Assembly (NCBI GenBank): GCA_015062235.1
Contig: SUUZ01000001.1
Coordinates: 1-64,000, forward strand
DNA: 64,000 nucleotides
From: Alphaproteobacteria bacterium
GTDB taxonomy: Bacteria; Pseudomonadota; Alphaproteobacteria; RF32; CAG-239
Direction: 5' to 3'
Below the pieces are notes generated by a model. That model worked only from the letters and a program-made list of their open reading frames with translations, was not told where the DNA came from and searched no databases. The position numbers and the translations under genes are program-made. Of this stretch, positions 1 to 7,876 are shown piece after piece; position 1 is the first letter of the stretch, and every line of letters begins with the position of its first letter.

Positions 1-112
1 AGCAAGTTTTTATTGATTTTCTTTTAAATATTTATCCACGGTTGCAACAACTATACAACCTATGCAAGAAATAACCAATAAATAAGAGAGAAATAAAAAA
101 ATAAACGCTATC
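1..112. other. Non-coding AT-rich flank
   Basis: No open reading frame, tRNA or convincing terminator is visible before the left repeat arm. The gene to the left lies outside the window, so this could be its downstream region or part of the regulatory region of the glycan operon. Confidence 0.4.
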
Positions 113-262
113 CAAAAACCACCGTTTTTGTAGAGGCGATTTCATTGTTTTTCAAAAGAGTAGGAAAATTGGATAAAATCCTTGTATTATCTCATTTTTT
201 CCTTGCATTATTATTTTTGTTGGATTATGAATTTTGCTATGTGAAATAAACGGTGGTTTTTG
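113..262. repeat. Inverted-repeat-bounded segment, candidate invertible promoter
   Basis: The arms at 113-127 (CAAAAACCACCGTTT) and 248-262 (AAACGGTGGTTTTTG) are exact reverse complements. They frame 120 bp of non-coding, very A+T-rich DNA. One further base pair matches on each side after a single mismatch. The GC-rich core CCACCG stands out in this AT-rich context. Between the arms a weak promoter-like pair, TTGCAT (203-208) and TATGAA (226-231) with a 17-bp spacer, points toward the glycan operon. The layout resembles invertible promoters ahead of capsule loci in Bacteroides. Inversion itself is inferred, not seen. Confidence 0.55.
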
Positions 263-294
263 TAGATTCTACCGAAAGTTGTAAGAGGTTGATT

Positions 295-888
295 TTGATT
301 GTAGGATATTTAGACAACAGCTCAAAGAATATCAGTCCTGATACTCAGCGAGATATTGTAAATCAATATGCTCGTGAAAAAGGATTTGATATTGATGTAT
401 TTTTTGCTGAAGCTGATATCCAAAACATAAAAAATAATATCAACTCTCAAAAAAACACCTTAATTGTGGCAAACATCGCCTGTTTAGGCAACAAATTAGC
501 AACAATTGTCGAAAATATAGAATTTTTAGTTTCGAATGGATTTGAGCTAATAAGTGTCAAAGAAAGTTTGCAATTTGATAATTCAAAAGAAACCAAACAA
601 CTTCTTAATGGCGTTAAATTATCCATAGATATTAGAAACTCTATGGTTTCTACCATAACTAAAAAAGCCTTAAAAGACAAAAAAGATCAAGGCGCTATAT
701 TAGGTTTTGTCAAAGGGCAAAAATGTAAATCTACCATATTAGAACGCAACAAATATAAAATAATTCAGTTGTATCACGAAGGAAAAACAAAAAAACAAAT
801 AGCTAAAACTATTGGTTGTAGCATATCGCTGATATTTAAATACCTGCAACAATACCCTGAATTGAAAACAAAAATGAGGGAAATATGA
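295..888 (+). CDS. Serine-recombinase-like protein without catalytic arginines, putative regulator
   Basis: The N-terminal half follows the resolvase fold and aligns by eye with the intact resolvase at 57675-58331: MIVGYLDNSS against MIYAYIRIST, and ANIACLGNK against TELSRLGRN. The nucleophile position keeps Ser9. The three conserved arginines are replaced by Asp7, Cys63 and Asn66, so strand exchange is unlikely. Residues about 150-190 form a helix-turn-helix like the resolvase C-terminus. A GTG at 253 would extend the frame into the inverted repeat without a ribosome site. The TTG at 295 has AAGAGG six bases upstream and matches the family start. Its stop overlaps the next ATG (ATGA), which suggests translational coupling. 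A DNA-binding regulator of the adjacent promoter or glycan operon is inferred. Confidence 0.6.
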   Translation: MIVGYLDNSSKNISPDTQRDIVNQYAREKGFDIDVFFAEADIQNIKNNINSQKNTLIVANIACLGNKLATIVENIEFLVSNGFELISVKESLQFDNSKETKQLLNGVKLSIDIRNSMVSTITKKALKDKKDQGAILGFVKGQKCKSTILERNKYKIIQLYHEGKTKKQIAKTIGCSISLIFKYLQQYPELKTKMREI

Positions 889-1748
889 AGCCGATATTAG
901 TTCATTTGCATATATACTATCCTCATCTTTATAAAGAACTCAAAGAGTGTGTGTTAAATATAACTCCACACAAGTTTGATCTTTTTGTAACAATGGTCGA
1001 AGAACATTCAGAAATTATATCGGATATTAAGGAAACATTTCCTACTGCTAAAATAGAAATCATTGAAAATCGCGGTTATGATGTAGGACCATTTATTCAT
1101 ATACTAAATCAAGTTAATCTAGATGATTATGACTACGTTGTAAAGCTACATACTAAAAGCGATAAACCAACACCATGTTATCTTTTTGGTTTTGATGCAT
1201 CTGGTGATAAATGGCGTAAAGAGCTAACTAGCTTTATGAATGATTGGAATAAAACAATATCTTTTATAGAAAAAAGACAAGATGTTGGAATGGTTGCTGG
1301 CGCAAATGTGATTTTAGATGATAGTATTTCTAAATATAAACACAATCATCCCAAGACTCTTAAAATTGCTAACAGTTTAAAAAATATATCAAAAAAATCT
1401 AATTATACCTTAGTTGCAGGGTCAATGTTTTTAATCAAAGCTAACTTGCTCAAGCCTATACATAATAAATTTTCATTAGCAGAATTTGAGAGATATAATC
1501 GTGACGGTAATACATTAGCCCATGCATTTGAATGGTTATTTGGTCTATTGGTTTGTTATTCTGGATATATCATTTCCGATATAAATAGCGTGGTTAACTA
1601 CAGAAAAATAATAAATAAAATAAAACATATCTACATAGGTACAATCCGTTTTATTTATCAAAAAAAAGTTAGTCGCTCTGGATACCTAACCATTAAAATT
1701 TTAAAACTTCCCATTTATCGTAAACATTTATTGGTAGGTGATAATTAA
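885..1748 (+). CDS. RgpF-like (rhamnan synthesis F family) glycosyltransferase
   Basis: Residues 61-70 (ENRGYDVGPF) and 85-93 (VVKLHTKSD) are the hallmark motifs of the rhamnan synthesis F family, whose members transfer or modify sugars on cell-wall and O-antigen polysaccharides. The 287-residue protein is a single domain with no signal peptide, so it should act on the cytoplasmic face of the inner membrane. Its last 40 residues are basic and hydrophobic (FIYQKKVSRSGYLTIKIL) and reappear, diverged, in the next gene. The start overlaps the upstream stop codon. The exact acceptor sugar is unknown, but rhamnose is plausible because rfbACDB lies nearby. Confidence 0.75.
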   Translation: MKPILVHLHIYYPHLYKELKECVLNITPHKFDLFVTMVEEHSEIISDIKETFPTAKIEIIENRGYDVGPFIHILNQVNLDDYDYVVKLHTKSDKPTPCYLFGFDASGDKWRKELTSFMNDWNKTISFIEKRQDVGMVAGANVILDDSISKYKHNHPKTLKIANSLKNISKKSNYTLVAGSMFLIKANLLKPIHNKFSLAEFERYNRDGNTLAHAFEWLFGLLVCYSGYIISDINSVVNYRKIINKIKHIYIGTIRFIYQKKVSRSGYLTIKILKLPIYRKHLLVGDN

Positions 1749-1751
1749 GAC

Positions 1752-2651
1752 ATGACTAGACTAGTAATATATGCCTCATACGACACTCAAGGAATAGTCC
1801 ATGATTATGTAATAAGTTACCTAAAGAGGCTAAAGCGAGTTGCAGACAAAATAATTTTTATTGCAGACAACAAAGCAAAAGCTGAAGAAAAGCAGAAACT
1901 AAACGGGTTAGTTGAATTTTGTGACTTTGCACCGCATGGCGAATATGACTTTGGTTCTTACAAGCGTGGTTATCAATACGCCTCAAAGCAAGGTTTGTTA
2001 GAAGAAGCAGACGAACTTATTTTATGTAACGATAGTTGTTTTTCCGTTATGGATTTTGACCAAATGTTTAGCGAAATGAGCCAACGAGACTGTGATTTTT
2101 GGGGTGTTACAGATAGTTTAGAAATTCAGCATCATTTACAAAGCTATTTTTTAGTCTTTAAGAAAAACGTATTCACACATCAAAAATTTGCAAATTGGCT
2201 TGGAGCTGTTACTCATAAAAATGATTTTAGAGAAATAGTAAAAACTTATGAAGTGCCTCTAAAGTCATTTTTAGAAAAACTTGGTTTTAAGGGCGATGCC
2301 TTCATAAGAACAAATAATAATATTGGACCAATGTCTATTTCTTTAACTTTGTATCGTCAAAAAGCACCATTATTAAAAAGAAAAATTTTTGTTATTCCAA
2401 ATACTTGTAGTGAATCTGTTAGAAAAATTTTACGTATCTTAAAAAAGGAATCTCCGACAGATTATTATGAATTATGTAAATACTACAAAACAACTTTTAG
2501 TCGCATATTTCCAATTATTCTACCCAAATATTGGAATGGACTTATTAGATTTCTCTATCAAAGAAAAATAACCAAATCAGGCAAATCACTCATAAAAATT
2601 TGTAAGATACCTGTTTACAGAATGATATATAAAAACACTATGGAGGATTAA
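1752..2651 (+). CDS. Second RgpF-like glycosyltransferase
   Basis: The 299-residue protein belongs to the same rhamnan synthesis F group as its upstream neighbour, but to a different subtype. GEYDFGSYKRGY (63-74) replaces the NRGYDVGPF motif, and LCNDSCF follows at 91-97. The C-terminal basic tail (FLYQRKITKSGKSLIKICK) matches that of the previous protein, suggesting a shared membrane-docking element. It starts 3 bp after the previous stop and ends 2 bp before the next start, so it is part of one operon. Two RgpF-type enzymes in tandem suggest successive transfer steps in one glycan. The acceptor and donor are inferred only. Confidence 0.7.
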   Translation: MTRLVIYASYDTQGIVHDYVISYLKRLKRVADKIIFIADNKAKAEEKQKLNGLVEFCDFAPHGEYDFGSYKRGYQYASKQGLLEEADELILCNDSCFSVMDFDQMFSEMSQRDCDFWGVTDSLEIQHHLQSYFLVFKKNVFTHQKFANWLGAVTHKNDFREIVKTYEVPLKSFLEKLGFKGDAFIRTNNNIGPMSISLTLYRQKAPLLKRKIFVIPNTCSESVRKILRILKKESPTDYYELCKYYKTTFSRIFPIILPKYWNGLIRFLYQRKITKSGKSLIKICKIPVYRMIYKNTMED

Positions 2652-2653
2652 TA

Positions 2654-4168
2654 ATGCAATACATTATAGTACAAGCTGGTGGTAGAGGTTCAAGATTAGA
2701 AACGCTGACGACTAATAAGCCCAAGGCTTTAGTACCCGTTGATAATCTTCCGATGATATTTCATTTATTTAATCAATATCCCAATGCAAAATTTAAGATT
2801 ATTGCAGACTATCAGAAGGATACATTCAAAAGATATTTGAAAGTCTTTGCTAAAGTTGACTATGAGGTTGTTGATGCATCAAAGAAAGGCACATGCTCTG
2901 GTATACAAGATTGTTTGAAGTCAATTCCAGATAATACGCCATTTATGTTAATTTGGTGTGATTTGGTTTTATCCAAAATACAACGGGGGGTATTCAATGA
3001 AAACAACAACTATTTGGGGATTTCAAAAGACTTTCCATGCCGTTGGTCATATAAAAATAATAAATTTGAGGAAACACCATCATCAGAAGATGGTGTAGCT
3101 GGTATGTTTATTTTTAAAGATAAAACTCAAATAGCAGATGTTCCAGAAGAAGGTGAATTTGTGAGATATCTATCACAAAAAGATATTTCATTTAATAGGT
3201 TGGATATGTATGGCGGTTTAGAAATAGGAACAATGCTTTCATATTTTCAAAATGAATTAAATAAACCCAAATGTCGTCCATTCAACAAAATGGAGTTTAA
3301 GGGCGATATTGTTTTGAAATATGGCATTAATGAACAAGGGCACAAATTAGCTCAAGATGAGGTTGCCTGGTATAAAAAAGTAGTTAATCTAGGTTATACC
3401 AATATTCCTAAAATATATGGTTATGATCCGTTAGTTATGGAAAAGATAAAAGGACAAAATATTTTTGAGTATGCCTTTTTAACCAAAGGATTTAAGAAAG
3501 CACTGCTTAACAAAATTATTACAGCTCTTAAAGATTTGCATAATATAGTTCCGACAGAAAAATCAAATATTGATGATTGTGAAAACAACTATATTACTAA
3601 AACATTTGATAGATTAGCCACTGTTAAAGACTTAGTTCCGTTTGCTAAAGATGAATTTGTAATTATAAATGGTAAGAAATGTACCAATATATTCGCAATC
3701 AAAGACAAAATAATAGCAGATATACGTTCTATGTACCCCAAAGAATTTCATTTGATACACGGAGATTGCACATTTCATAATATGATGATTGAAACCGAAG
3801 GTGTGCGTCCGATTTTAATTGACCCAAGAGGGTATTTTGGCAAAACAAAGTTTTTTGGTGATGTTGATTATGATTGGGCAAAGCTTTATTACTCTGTTGT
3901 CGGTAATTATGACCAATTTAATCGTAAGAACTTCTCCCTTGAGGTAAAAGAAAAAGAAGTAGACTTAATGATAGTTTCAAATAATTGGGAAGAACTTGAA
4001 GACTATTTCTTTGAAATAACACAAACAGATCGTAAAAAGATAAAATTGCTTCATGCCATTATATGGCTTTCATTAACTACATACGCCTGGGAAGATTATG
4101 ATGCAATTTGTGGGGCATTTTATAAAGGTTTATTAGAATTACAGGAGTATTTGGATTATGTCGAATAA
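2654..4168 (+). CDS. Fused sugar/alcohol nucleotidyltransferase and APH-type kinase
   Basis: Residues 1-210 are a nucleotidyltransferase (GGRGSR at 9-14, then KPKALVPV), of the type that makes NDP-sugars or CDP-alcohols. Residues about 225-480 are an aminoglycoside/choline-kinase-like phosphotransferase with the Brenner motif HGDCTFHN (369-376) and metal aspartate D390 in LIDPRG. One chain could therefore phosphorylate a small molecule and then activate it with a nucleotide, like LicA plus LicC. A cytosolic location is expected because there is no signal peptide. It overlaps the following HAD gene by 11 bp. The substrate cannot be read from sequence. The short G6 run near 2995 is in frame. 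Confidence 0.7.
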   Translation: MQYIIVQAGGRGSRLETLTTNKPKALVPVDNLPMIFHLFNQYPNAKFKIIADYQKDTFKRYLKVFAKVDYEVVDASKKGTCSGIQDCLKSIPDNTPFMLIWCDLVLSKIQRGVFNENNNYLGISKDFPCRWSYKNNKFEETPSSEDGVAGMFIFKDKTQIADVPEEGEFVRYLSQKDISFNRLDMYGGLEIGTMLSYFQNELNKPKCRPFNKMEFKGDIVLKYGINEQGHKLAQDEVAWYKKVVNLGYTNIPKIYGYDPLVMEKIKGQNIFEYAFLTKGFKKALLNKIITALKDLHNIVPTEKSNIDDCENNYITKTFDRLATVKDLVPFAKDEFVIINGKKCTNIFAIKDKIIADIRSMYPKEFHLIHGDCTFHNMMIETEGVRPILIDPRGYFGKTKFFGDVDYDWAKLYYSVVGNYDQFNRKNFSLEVKEKEVDLMIVSNNWEELEDYFFEITQTDRKKIKLLHAIIWLSLTTYAWEDYDAICGAFYKGLLELQEYLDYVE

Positions 4169-4532
4169 TTTAATCTTATCTCCTTTAGCTCATACATGGA
4201 TATTTGATATCGACGGAACAATATGCATTCATAATGGATATAAAAATGGAGGAGATGTTATTTTAGATGGCGTAAAAGAACTATTTGCCCAAATCCCAGA
4301 TGAAGATATGATTGTCATTTTAACTTCTCGGAAAATAGAAGAAAAAGAAAACCTTATAAAATTTATGAATGATAATGGATTAAGGTATAATCATATTATT
4401 TTTGATGCGCCTATGGGAGAAAGAATTTTAATTAACGATGATAAACCAAGCGGACTAAAATGTGCTCATGCTATCAATAAAAAGAGAGATGAAAGTTTAG
4501 ATATAGAATTAATTATAAATAAGGGGCTATGA
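4158..4532 (+). CDS. Small HAD-family phosphatase of glycan locus
   Basis: A compact 124-residue HAD hydrolase with all core motifs: DIDGT (17-21) with nucleophile D17 and acid D19, TSR (56-58), and INDDKP near 92-97. It has little or no cap domain, as in capsule-biosynthesis phosphatases. It probably dephosphorylates a phospho-intermediate made around the fused kinase/nucleotidyltransferase that it overlaps. Its stop overlaps the next ATG (ATGA), so the operon is translationally coupled. The substrate is unknown. Assignment to the HAD family is secure, and the role in glycan precursor synthesis is by context. Confidence 0.75.
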   Translation: MSNNLILSPLAHTWIFDIDGTICIHNGYKNGGDVILDGVKELFAQIPDEDMIVILTSRKIEEKENLIKFMNDNGLRYNHIIFDAPMGERILINDDKPSGLKCAHAINKKRDESLDIELIINKGL

Positions 4533-5470
4533 AGATGCAAAAAGAAATTAATTTTTTAGGACTACCTATTATAAAAATAAAAAAAAGTGAAAATTATGAA
4601 AAAAGATATTTTTTAGGTATTCAATATAAATGCAAAAAATATGCTCGCCGTCATTATGATTTTGTAGAAGCATTTAAGGATAATGTCCCATTTATTAATA
4701 ATCGTAATATAAAGGTTATTCTAAATAATCTAGGAGAAGCTGTAATTTATGCTCGAACAGCAAAATTTTGGCACAATAAAAATGATTTAGTTTTTGGAAC
4801 ACGCTTGCAACATGCTGATATATTTAAAATGTATGCTCCTGAAATTCCTGTTTTTTATTGTGGTGAGGCAAACTTAATCAAACCAGCAAGTTATAATGGT
4901 AACTACTTTGAAGCAATCCTATTTGATGAAGATCTAATAAAAATAAACAATAAAGGAAAACCATTCTTAGAAGCTTGGGAAAAACACAAAGGAGTGAATT
5001 TTTCATCTCTTAAATACAAACCTGCTATTATATCAGAAGAAACCACAAAATGCGCTCTAACTAAAGCTTCTGCTTTAGGAATTGACATCAATAACTTTGT
5101 ATTTCTAATGCCTTTTGCTCGTTCAATTGAACTACTCCCCAAACAATTTTGGGACAACGTAGAATATGAATTAAAAACAAAAGGATTTGATATTGTATAC
5201 AACTCTAAAATGTTTTCCCTTACAGAAGCTTATGTTTTAGCAAGTAAGGCAAAAGCTATTATTGCTTTACGATCGGGTTTTAATGATGTTTTGTGTGAAA
5301 TTAAAGTTCCCCAACATATAATTTATGGTCATAACGATTGGCATGGTGATTTACAACCAATGTATAGTTTTAAAGACTTTCCTTGGGCCGCAAAAGAATT
5401 TATTACAGAATATAATACTCTTAAACAAGATATAAATGATATTAAAAAAGATATATTGGAAAGCATCTAA
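4529..5470 (+). CDS. GT-B-like glycan biosynthesis protein, substrate unknown
   Basis: I do not recognise a precise family for this 313-residue protein. Residues 1-45 carry a basic module (FLGLPIIKIKK then FLGIQYK) like the tails of neighbouring glycosyltransferases. The C-terminal part (SLTEAYVLASKAKAIIALRS, then a glycine- and aspartate-rich stretch) reads like the nucleotide-sugar-binding half of GT-B enzymes such as heptosyltransferases, or like polysaccharide pyruvyl transferases. It sits inside the operon, overlapping the HAD gene by 4 bp and ending 2 bp before the licD gene. A transferase role is inferred from context and this weak fold resemblance. Confidence 0.45.
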   Translation: MKMQKEINFLGLPIIKIKKSENYEKRYFLGIQYKCKKYARRHYDFVEAFKDNVPFINNRNIKVILNNLGEAVIYARTAKFWHNKNDLVFGTRLQHADIFKMYAPEIPVFYCGEANLIKPASYNGNYFEAILFDEDLIKINNKGKPFLEAWEKHKGVNFSSLKYKPAIISEETTKCALTKASALGIDINNFVFLMPFARSIELLPKQFWDNVEYELKTKGFDIVYNSKMFSLTEAYVLASKAKAIIALRSGFNDVLCEIKVPQHIIYGHNDWHGDLQPMYSFKDFPWAAKEFITEYNTLKQDINDIKKDILESI

Positions 5471-5472
5471 TA

Positions 5473-6487
5473 ATGAACTTAGCAAAAAATTTATTCAAAA
5501 TTAAAATAACAGATAAAGGTATCCAAATAAAATTATTATTTATTAGTATAAAATTTAGACGAAGACTTAACGAATTTATTTTAACACTAAAAGAGTTAAA
5601 ATCAAAAATTGATTTTATAGAAAAAAATCATACAGACAGCATTACCCAAATATATAGAAATTTAAACTTCTTTTTAGACATAAATAAATGCCCAAAAGCT
5701 AGAGGAAGATTGCGTAAACTACAAGAGCTTAATCATTACCTACTAAAGAATCTAAAGAATATTTGTAATGATATTGATATTAAATTTTGGTTAAGGGGGG
5801 GGGAGTGCATTAGGTGCATATCGCCATATGGGATTTATTCCTTGGGACGATGATATTGATTTAGGAATGATGAGAGAGGATTTCGATAAATTGGTAAATC
5901 ATTTAAATCATCATTCAAACACATTTAAAATAATTTACTATTATCATAGAGACTGTAAAGTCGCAAAATTTGTTTTAAAAGATCACATAGATACTCCAAT
6001 TTTTTTAGATATATTTCCTTACGACTATTGTAAAGGTCAAGACAAGCTTTTCTATAAAAAATATGTAGCAGATAAACGAAAGTTAGTTTCTGAATTATCA
6101 CACATCAAATATAAAGAAAATTATGCTAACAAATTAGCTAAAACAACTATTTCTCATATAGAAAGAATAAATAATAAATACAAAATACAATACAATAATT
6201 TGCCTAACAAAACAGGTATTATATCCGCAATAGAACAGATATATAATTTTTCCAACCCCAGATATTTTAATAGTAATGTAATTTTCCCATTATCTACTGC
6301 AACATTTGAAAACGAAGAATACTATATTCCAAGAAAAATTGAACAATATTTACAGATTTATTATGGCAATTATATGGATTTTCCTTGTCATATAAACACA
6401 CAACAACACTCATTCATGTTTGACAAAAAAAACTATAATAAAATTGATAAATTACATAACAAAATAATAGAAGGAAAAAGTAAATGA
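5473..6487 (+). CDS. LicD-family phosphotransferase, frame switched off by a G9 tract
   Basis: LicD enzymes transfer phosphocholine or related phospho-alcohols from a CDP-donor to glycans. The reading frame runs 5473-5853 and then resumes in another frame to 6487. The break lies at a run of nine G at 5795-5803. With eight G the frame continues through the LicD core [13 protein letters not shown] and on into [10 protein letters not shown]. With nine it reads GGECIRC and stops at 5853. The downstream part keeps FLDIFPYD. Residues 1-50 hold the basic module shared by neighbouring glycan proteins. I interpret this as a phase-variable gene caught in the off state. A sequencing error in the homopolymer is the alternative. 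Confidence 0.8.
5795..5803 (+). repeat. G9 homopolymer (slippage tract) in licD gene
   Basis: Nine consecutive G in a very A+T-rich region, placed exactly inside the codons for the conserved Gly-Gly of LicD. Loss of one G, or gain of two, restores the frame. This is the classic arrangement of a contingency locus. Confidence 0.85.
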
Positions 6488-6903
6488 TTATAGGATACAC
6501 ATCTGGAGTATACGACCTATTTCATATAGGACATTTAAATTTATTGCGTAATGCAAAAAATTTATGTGATAAACTTATTGTAGCTATAACTACAGATGAA
6601 GCAGCTTTGTATAAAAACAAAGCTCCTTTTATACCACAAGATGAAAGAATGGAAATAGTCAAAGCTATAAAATATGTTGATGAAGTGGTTTGGCAAGACG
6701 ATTTAGATAAAATTAAAGCTTGGGAAAAATATCATTACAATAAATTATTTGTAGGATCTGATTGGAAAGGCTCAAATAAATGGATAAATTACGAGCAAGA
6801 ACTTAGTAAATTAGGATGCGAAGTTGTTTATCTTCCATATACGCAGACAACAAGTTCTTCCATAATTCAGCAAACACTAAAAAAATTTAATAATCAAATT
6901 TAA
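6484..6903 (+). CDS. TagD-like glycerol-3-phosphate cytidylyltransferase
   Basis: A 139-residue single-domain cytidylyltransferase with HIGH (14-17), VGSDWKG (90-96) and a C-terminal TTSSSII (122-128), which corresponds to the usual RTEGISTT signature. Family members make CDP-glycerol, or sometimes CDP-ethanolamine or similar, from CTP. The start overlaps the licD stop (ATGA), and the pair is logically linked: TagD makes a CDP-alcohol and LicD could transfer its phospho-alcohol to the glycan. It is the last gene of the operon, followed by a strong terminator. The exact alcohol is not certain. Confidence 0.8.
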   Translation: MIIGYTSGVYDLFHIGHLNLLRNAKNLCDKLIVAITTDEAALYKNKAPFIPQDERMEIVKAIKYVDEVVWQDDLDKIKAWEKYHYNKLFVGSDWKGSNKWINYEQELSKLGCEVVYLPYTQTTSSSIIQQTLKKFNNQI

Positions 6904-6919
6904 GTATAACCGACCACAC

Positions 6920-6958
6920 AAAAAAGGCTTTCAGATAAAATTCTGAAAGCCTTTTTTC
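6920..6958. terminator. Bidirectional terminator after glycan operon
   Basis: The stem AAAGGCTTTCAGA / TCTGAAAGCCTTT has a short A+T loop and a T run on each strand. It can stop the glycan operon from the left and the minus-strand tRNA-Lys from the right. Confidence 0.85.
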
Positions 6959-6962
6959 TAAC

Positions 6963-7039
6963 TGGTACGCGCGCAGGGATTCGAACCCTGGACCCACTGA
7001 TTAAGAGTCAGTTGCTCTAGCCAACTGAGCTACGCACGC
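6963..7039 (-). tRNA. tRNA-Lys (CTT)
   Basis: A full cloverleaf on the minus strand: acceptor GCGTGCG paired with CGCGCGT (two G-U pairs), D-arm TAGCTCAG, anticodon stem ACTGA/TCAGT with loop CTCTTAA (anticodon CTT), T-arm CAGGG-TTCGAAT-CCCTG, discriminator A and encoded CCA. Confidence 0.93.
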
Positions 7040-7135
7040 ATAATCCCATTATTCAAGCAACGAGTGGACTATAATCTAACAAATTTATAAATGCAACAAT
7101 ATTTTTAATTTTTTTAATTTTTTTTGTTCATATAT

Positions 7136-7876
7136 CTAAATGCTCAAATATTTATTCAAAATATCCCCCAATATCTTTGCCCATTCTTCTGCCCCCTGCT
7201 CTATATTGTCAAATTCATCATCCCTAATCTCAATCAATGCATAATCAAAACCCTTTTCTTCACCACAAATCACCGCCGTTCCTGTATTATATTTACGCAA
7301 ATCATAGGGCACATTTTTTCCAACATTTTTATCAGTTTTTTGCAATTCATCATACAAAAATTCAGCCAATTTTGTTGGTTTATGAAACAAAACACCAGCT
7401 TGCCATGGACGATATTCTCCCCCCTTTAACTGCGGTGTATAACTATGTATCGAAAAAACAACTGGCTTTTTGCCTAACGACTTAATATACTCAAGCTGAT
7501 TTTCTACTGTTTTATAATAAGGAAAATAATATTTATCCAAACGTTTTTTTATTTCAGTTTTATCCAAATTTTCATTGCCTTTAATAACAACCTTATCACT
7601 AACTTTAACAATCAACTCTTCTTCATTTTCACGACGATTCAGATCAATCAACAACCTTGAATATCGTCCCAAAACAGCGCAACAATTAAGCCTTTGTGCA
7701 AGTTTTTTAGTCAGTTCTTTACACCCTTTATCTCTGGCTATATGGGTATCAAGTTGTTTTTCATCAAGCCCCAAATTATTATATTCTACAGGCACGTCTA
7801 CCCCTGCATGCTCACACGTCAAAAGCAATACTGAATCTGACTTTTTATTAACAATTTCCAACACCTTATTTTCCAT
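7136..7876 (-). CDS. N-formylglutamate amidohydrolase family protein
   Basis: The 246-residue protein shows the N-formylglutamate amidohydrolase pattern: LLLTCEHAG near 17-25, LGRYSRLLIDLNR, and FSIHSYTP, which supply the zinc-type catalytic His and Glu residues. Characterised members hydrolyse formylglutamate in histidine degradation, but no hut genes are near. Instead the start overlaps the end of an amidoligase-type gene by 11 bp, so the two are probably co-translated. I therefore favour hydrolysis of an amide or peptide made by the partner; this is inference. The family assignment is firm. Confidence 0.8.
   Translation of the reverse strand: MENKVLEIVNKKSDSVLLLTCEHAGVDVPVEYNNLGLDEKQLDTHIARDKGCKELTKKLAQRLNCCAVLGRYSRLLIDLNRRENEEELIVKVSDKVVIKGNENLDKTEIKKRLDKYYFPYYKTVENQLEYIKSLGKKPVVFSIHSYTPQLKGGEYRPWQAGVLFHKPTKLAEFLYDELQKTDKNVGKNVPYDLRKYNTGTAVICGEEKGFDYALIEIRDDEFDNIEQGAEEWAKILGDILNKYLSI

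Noticed and set aside
2994..3000. G6 run in the fused nucleotidyltransferase-kinase gene
   Set aside because: It is short, in frame and encodes Arg-Gly-Val. Runs of six also occur elsewhere in unrelated genes (for example 7419-7424 and near 54374), so it is not remarkable.
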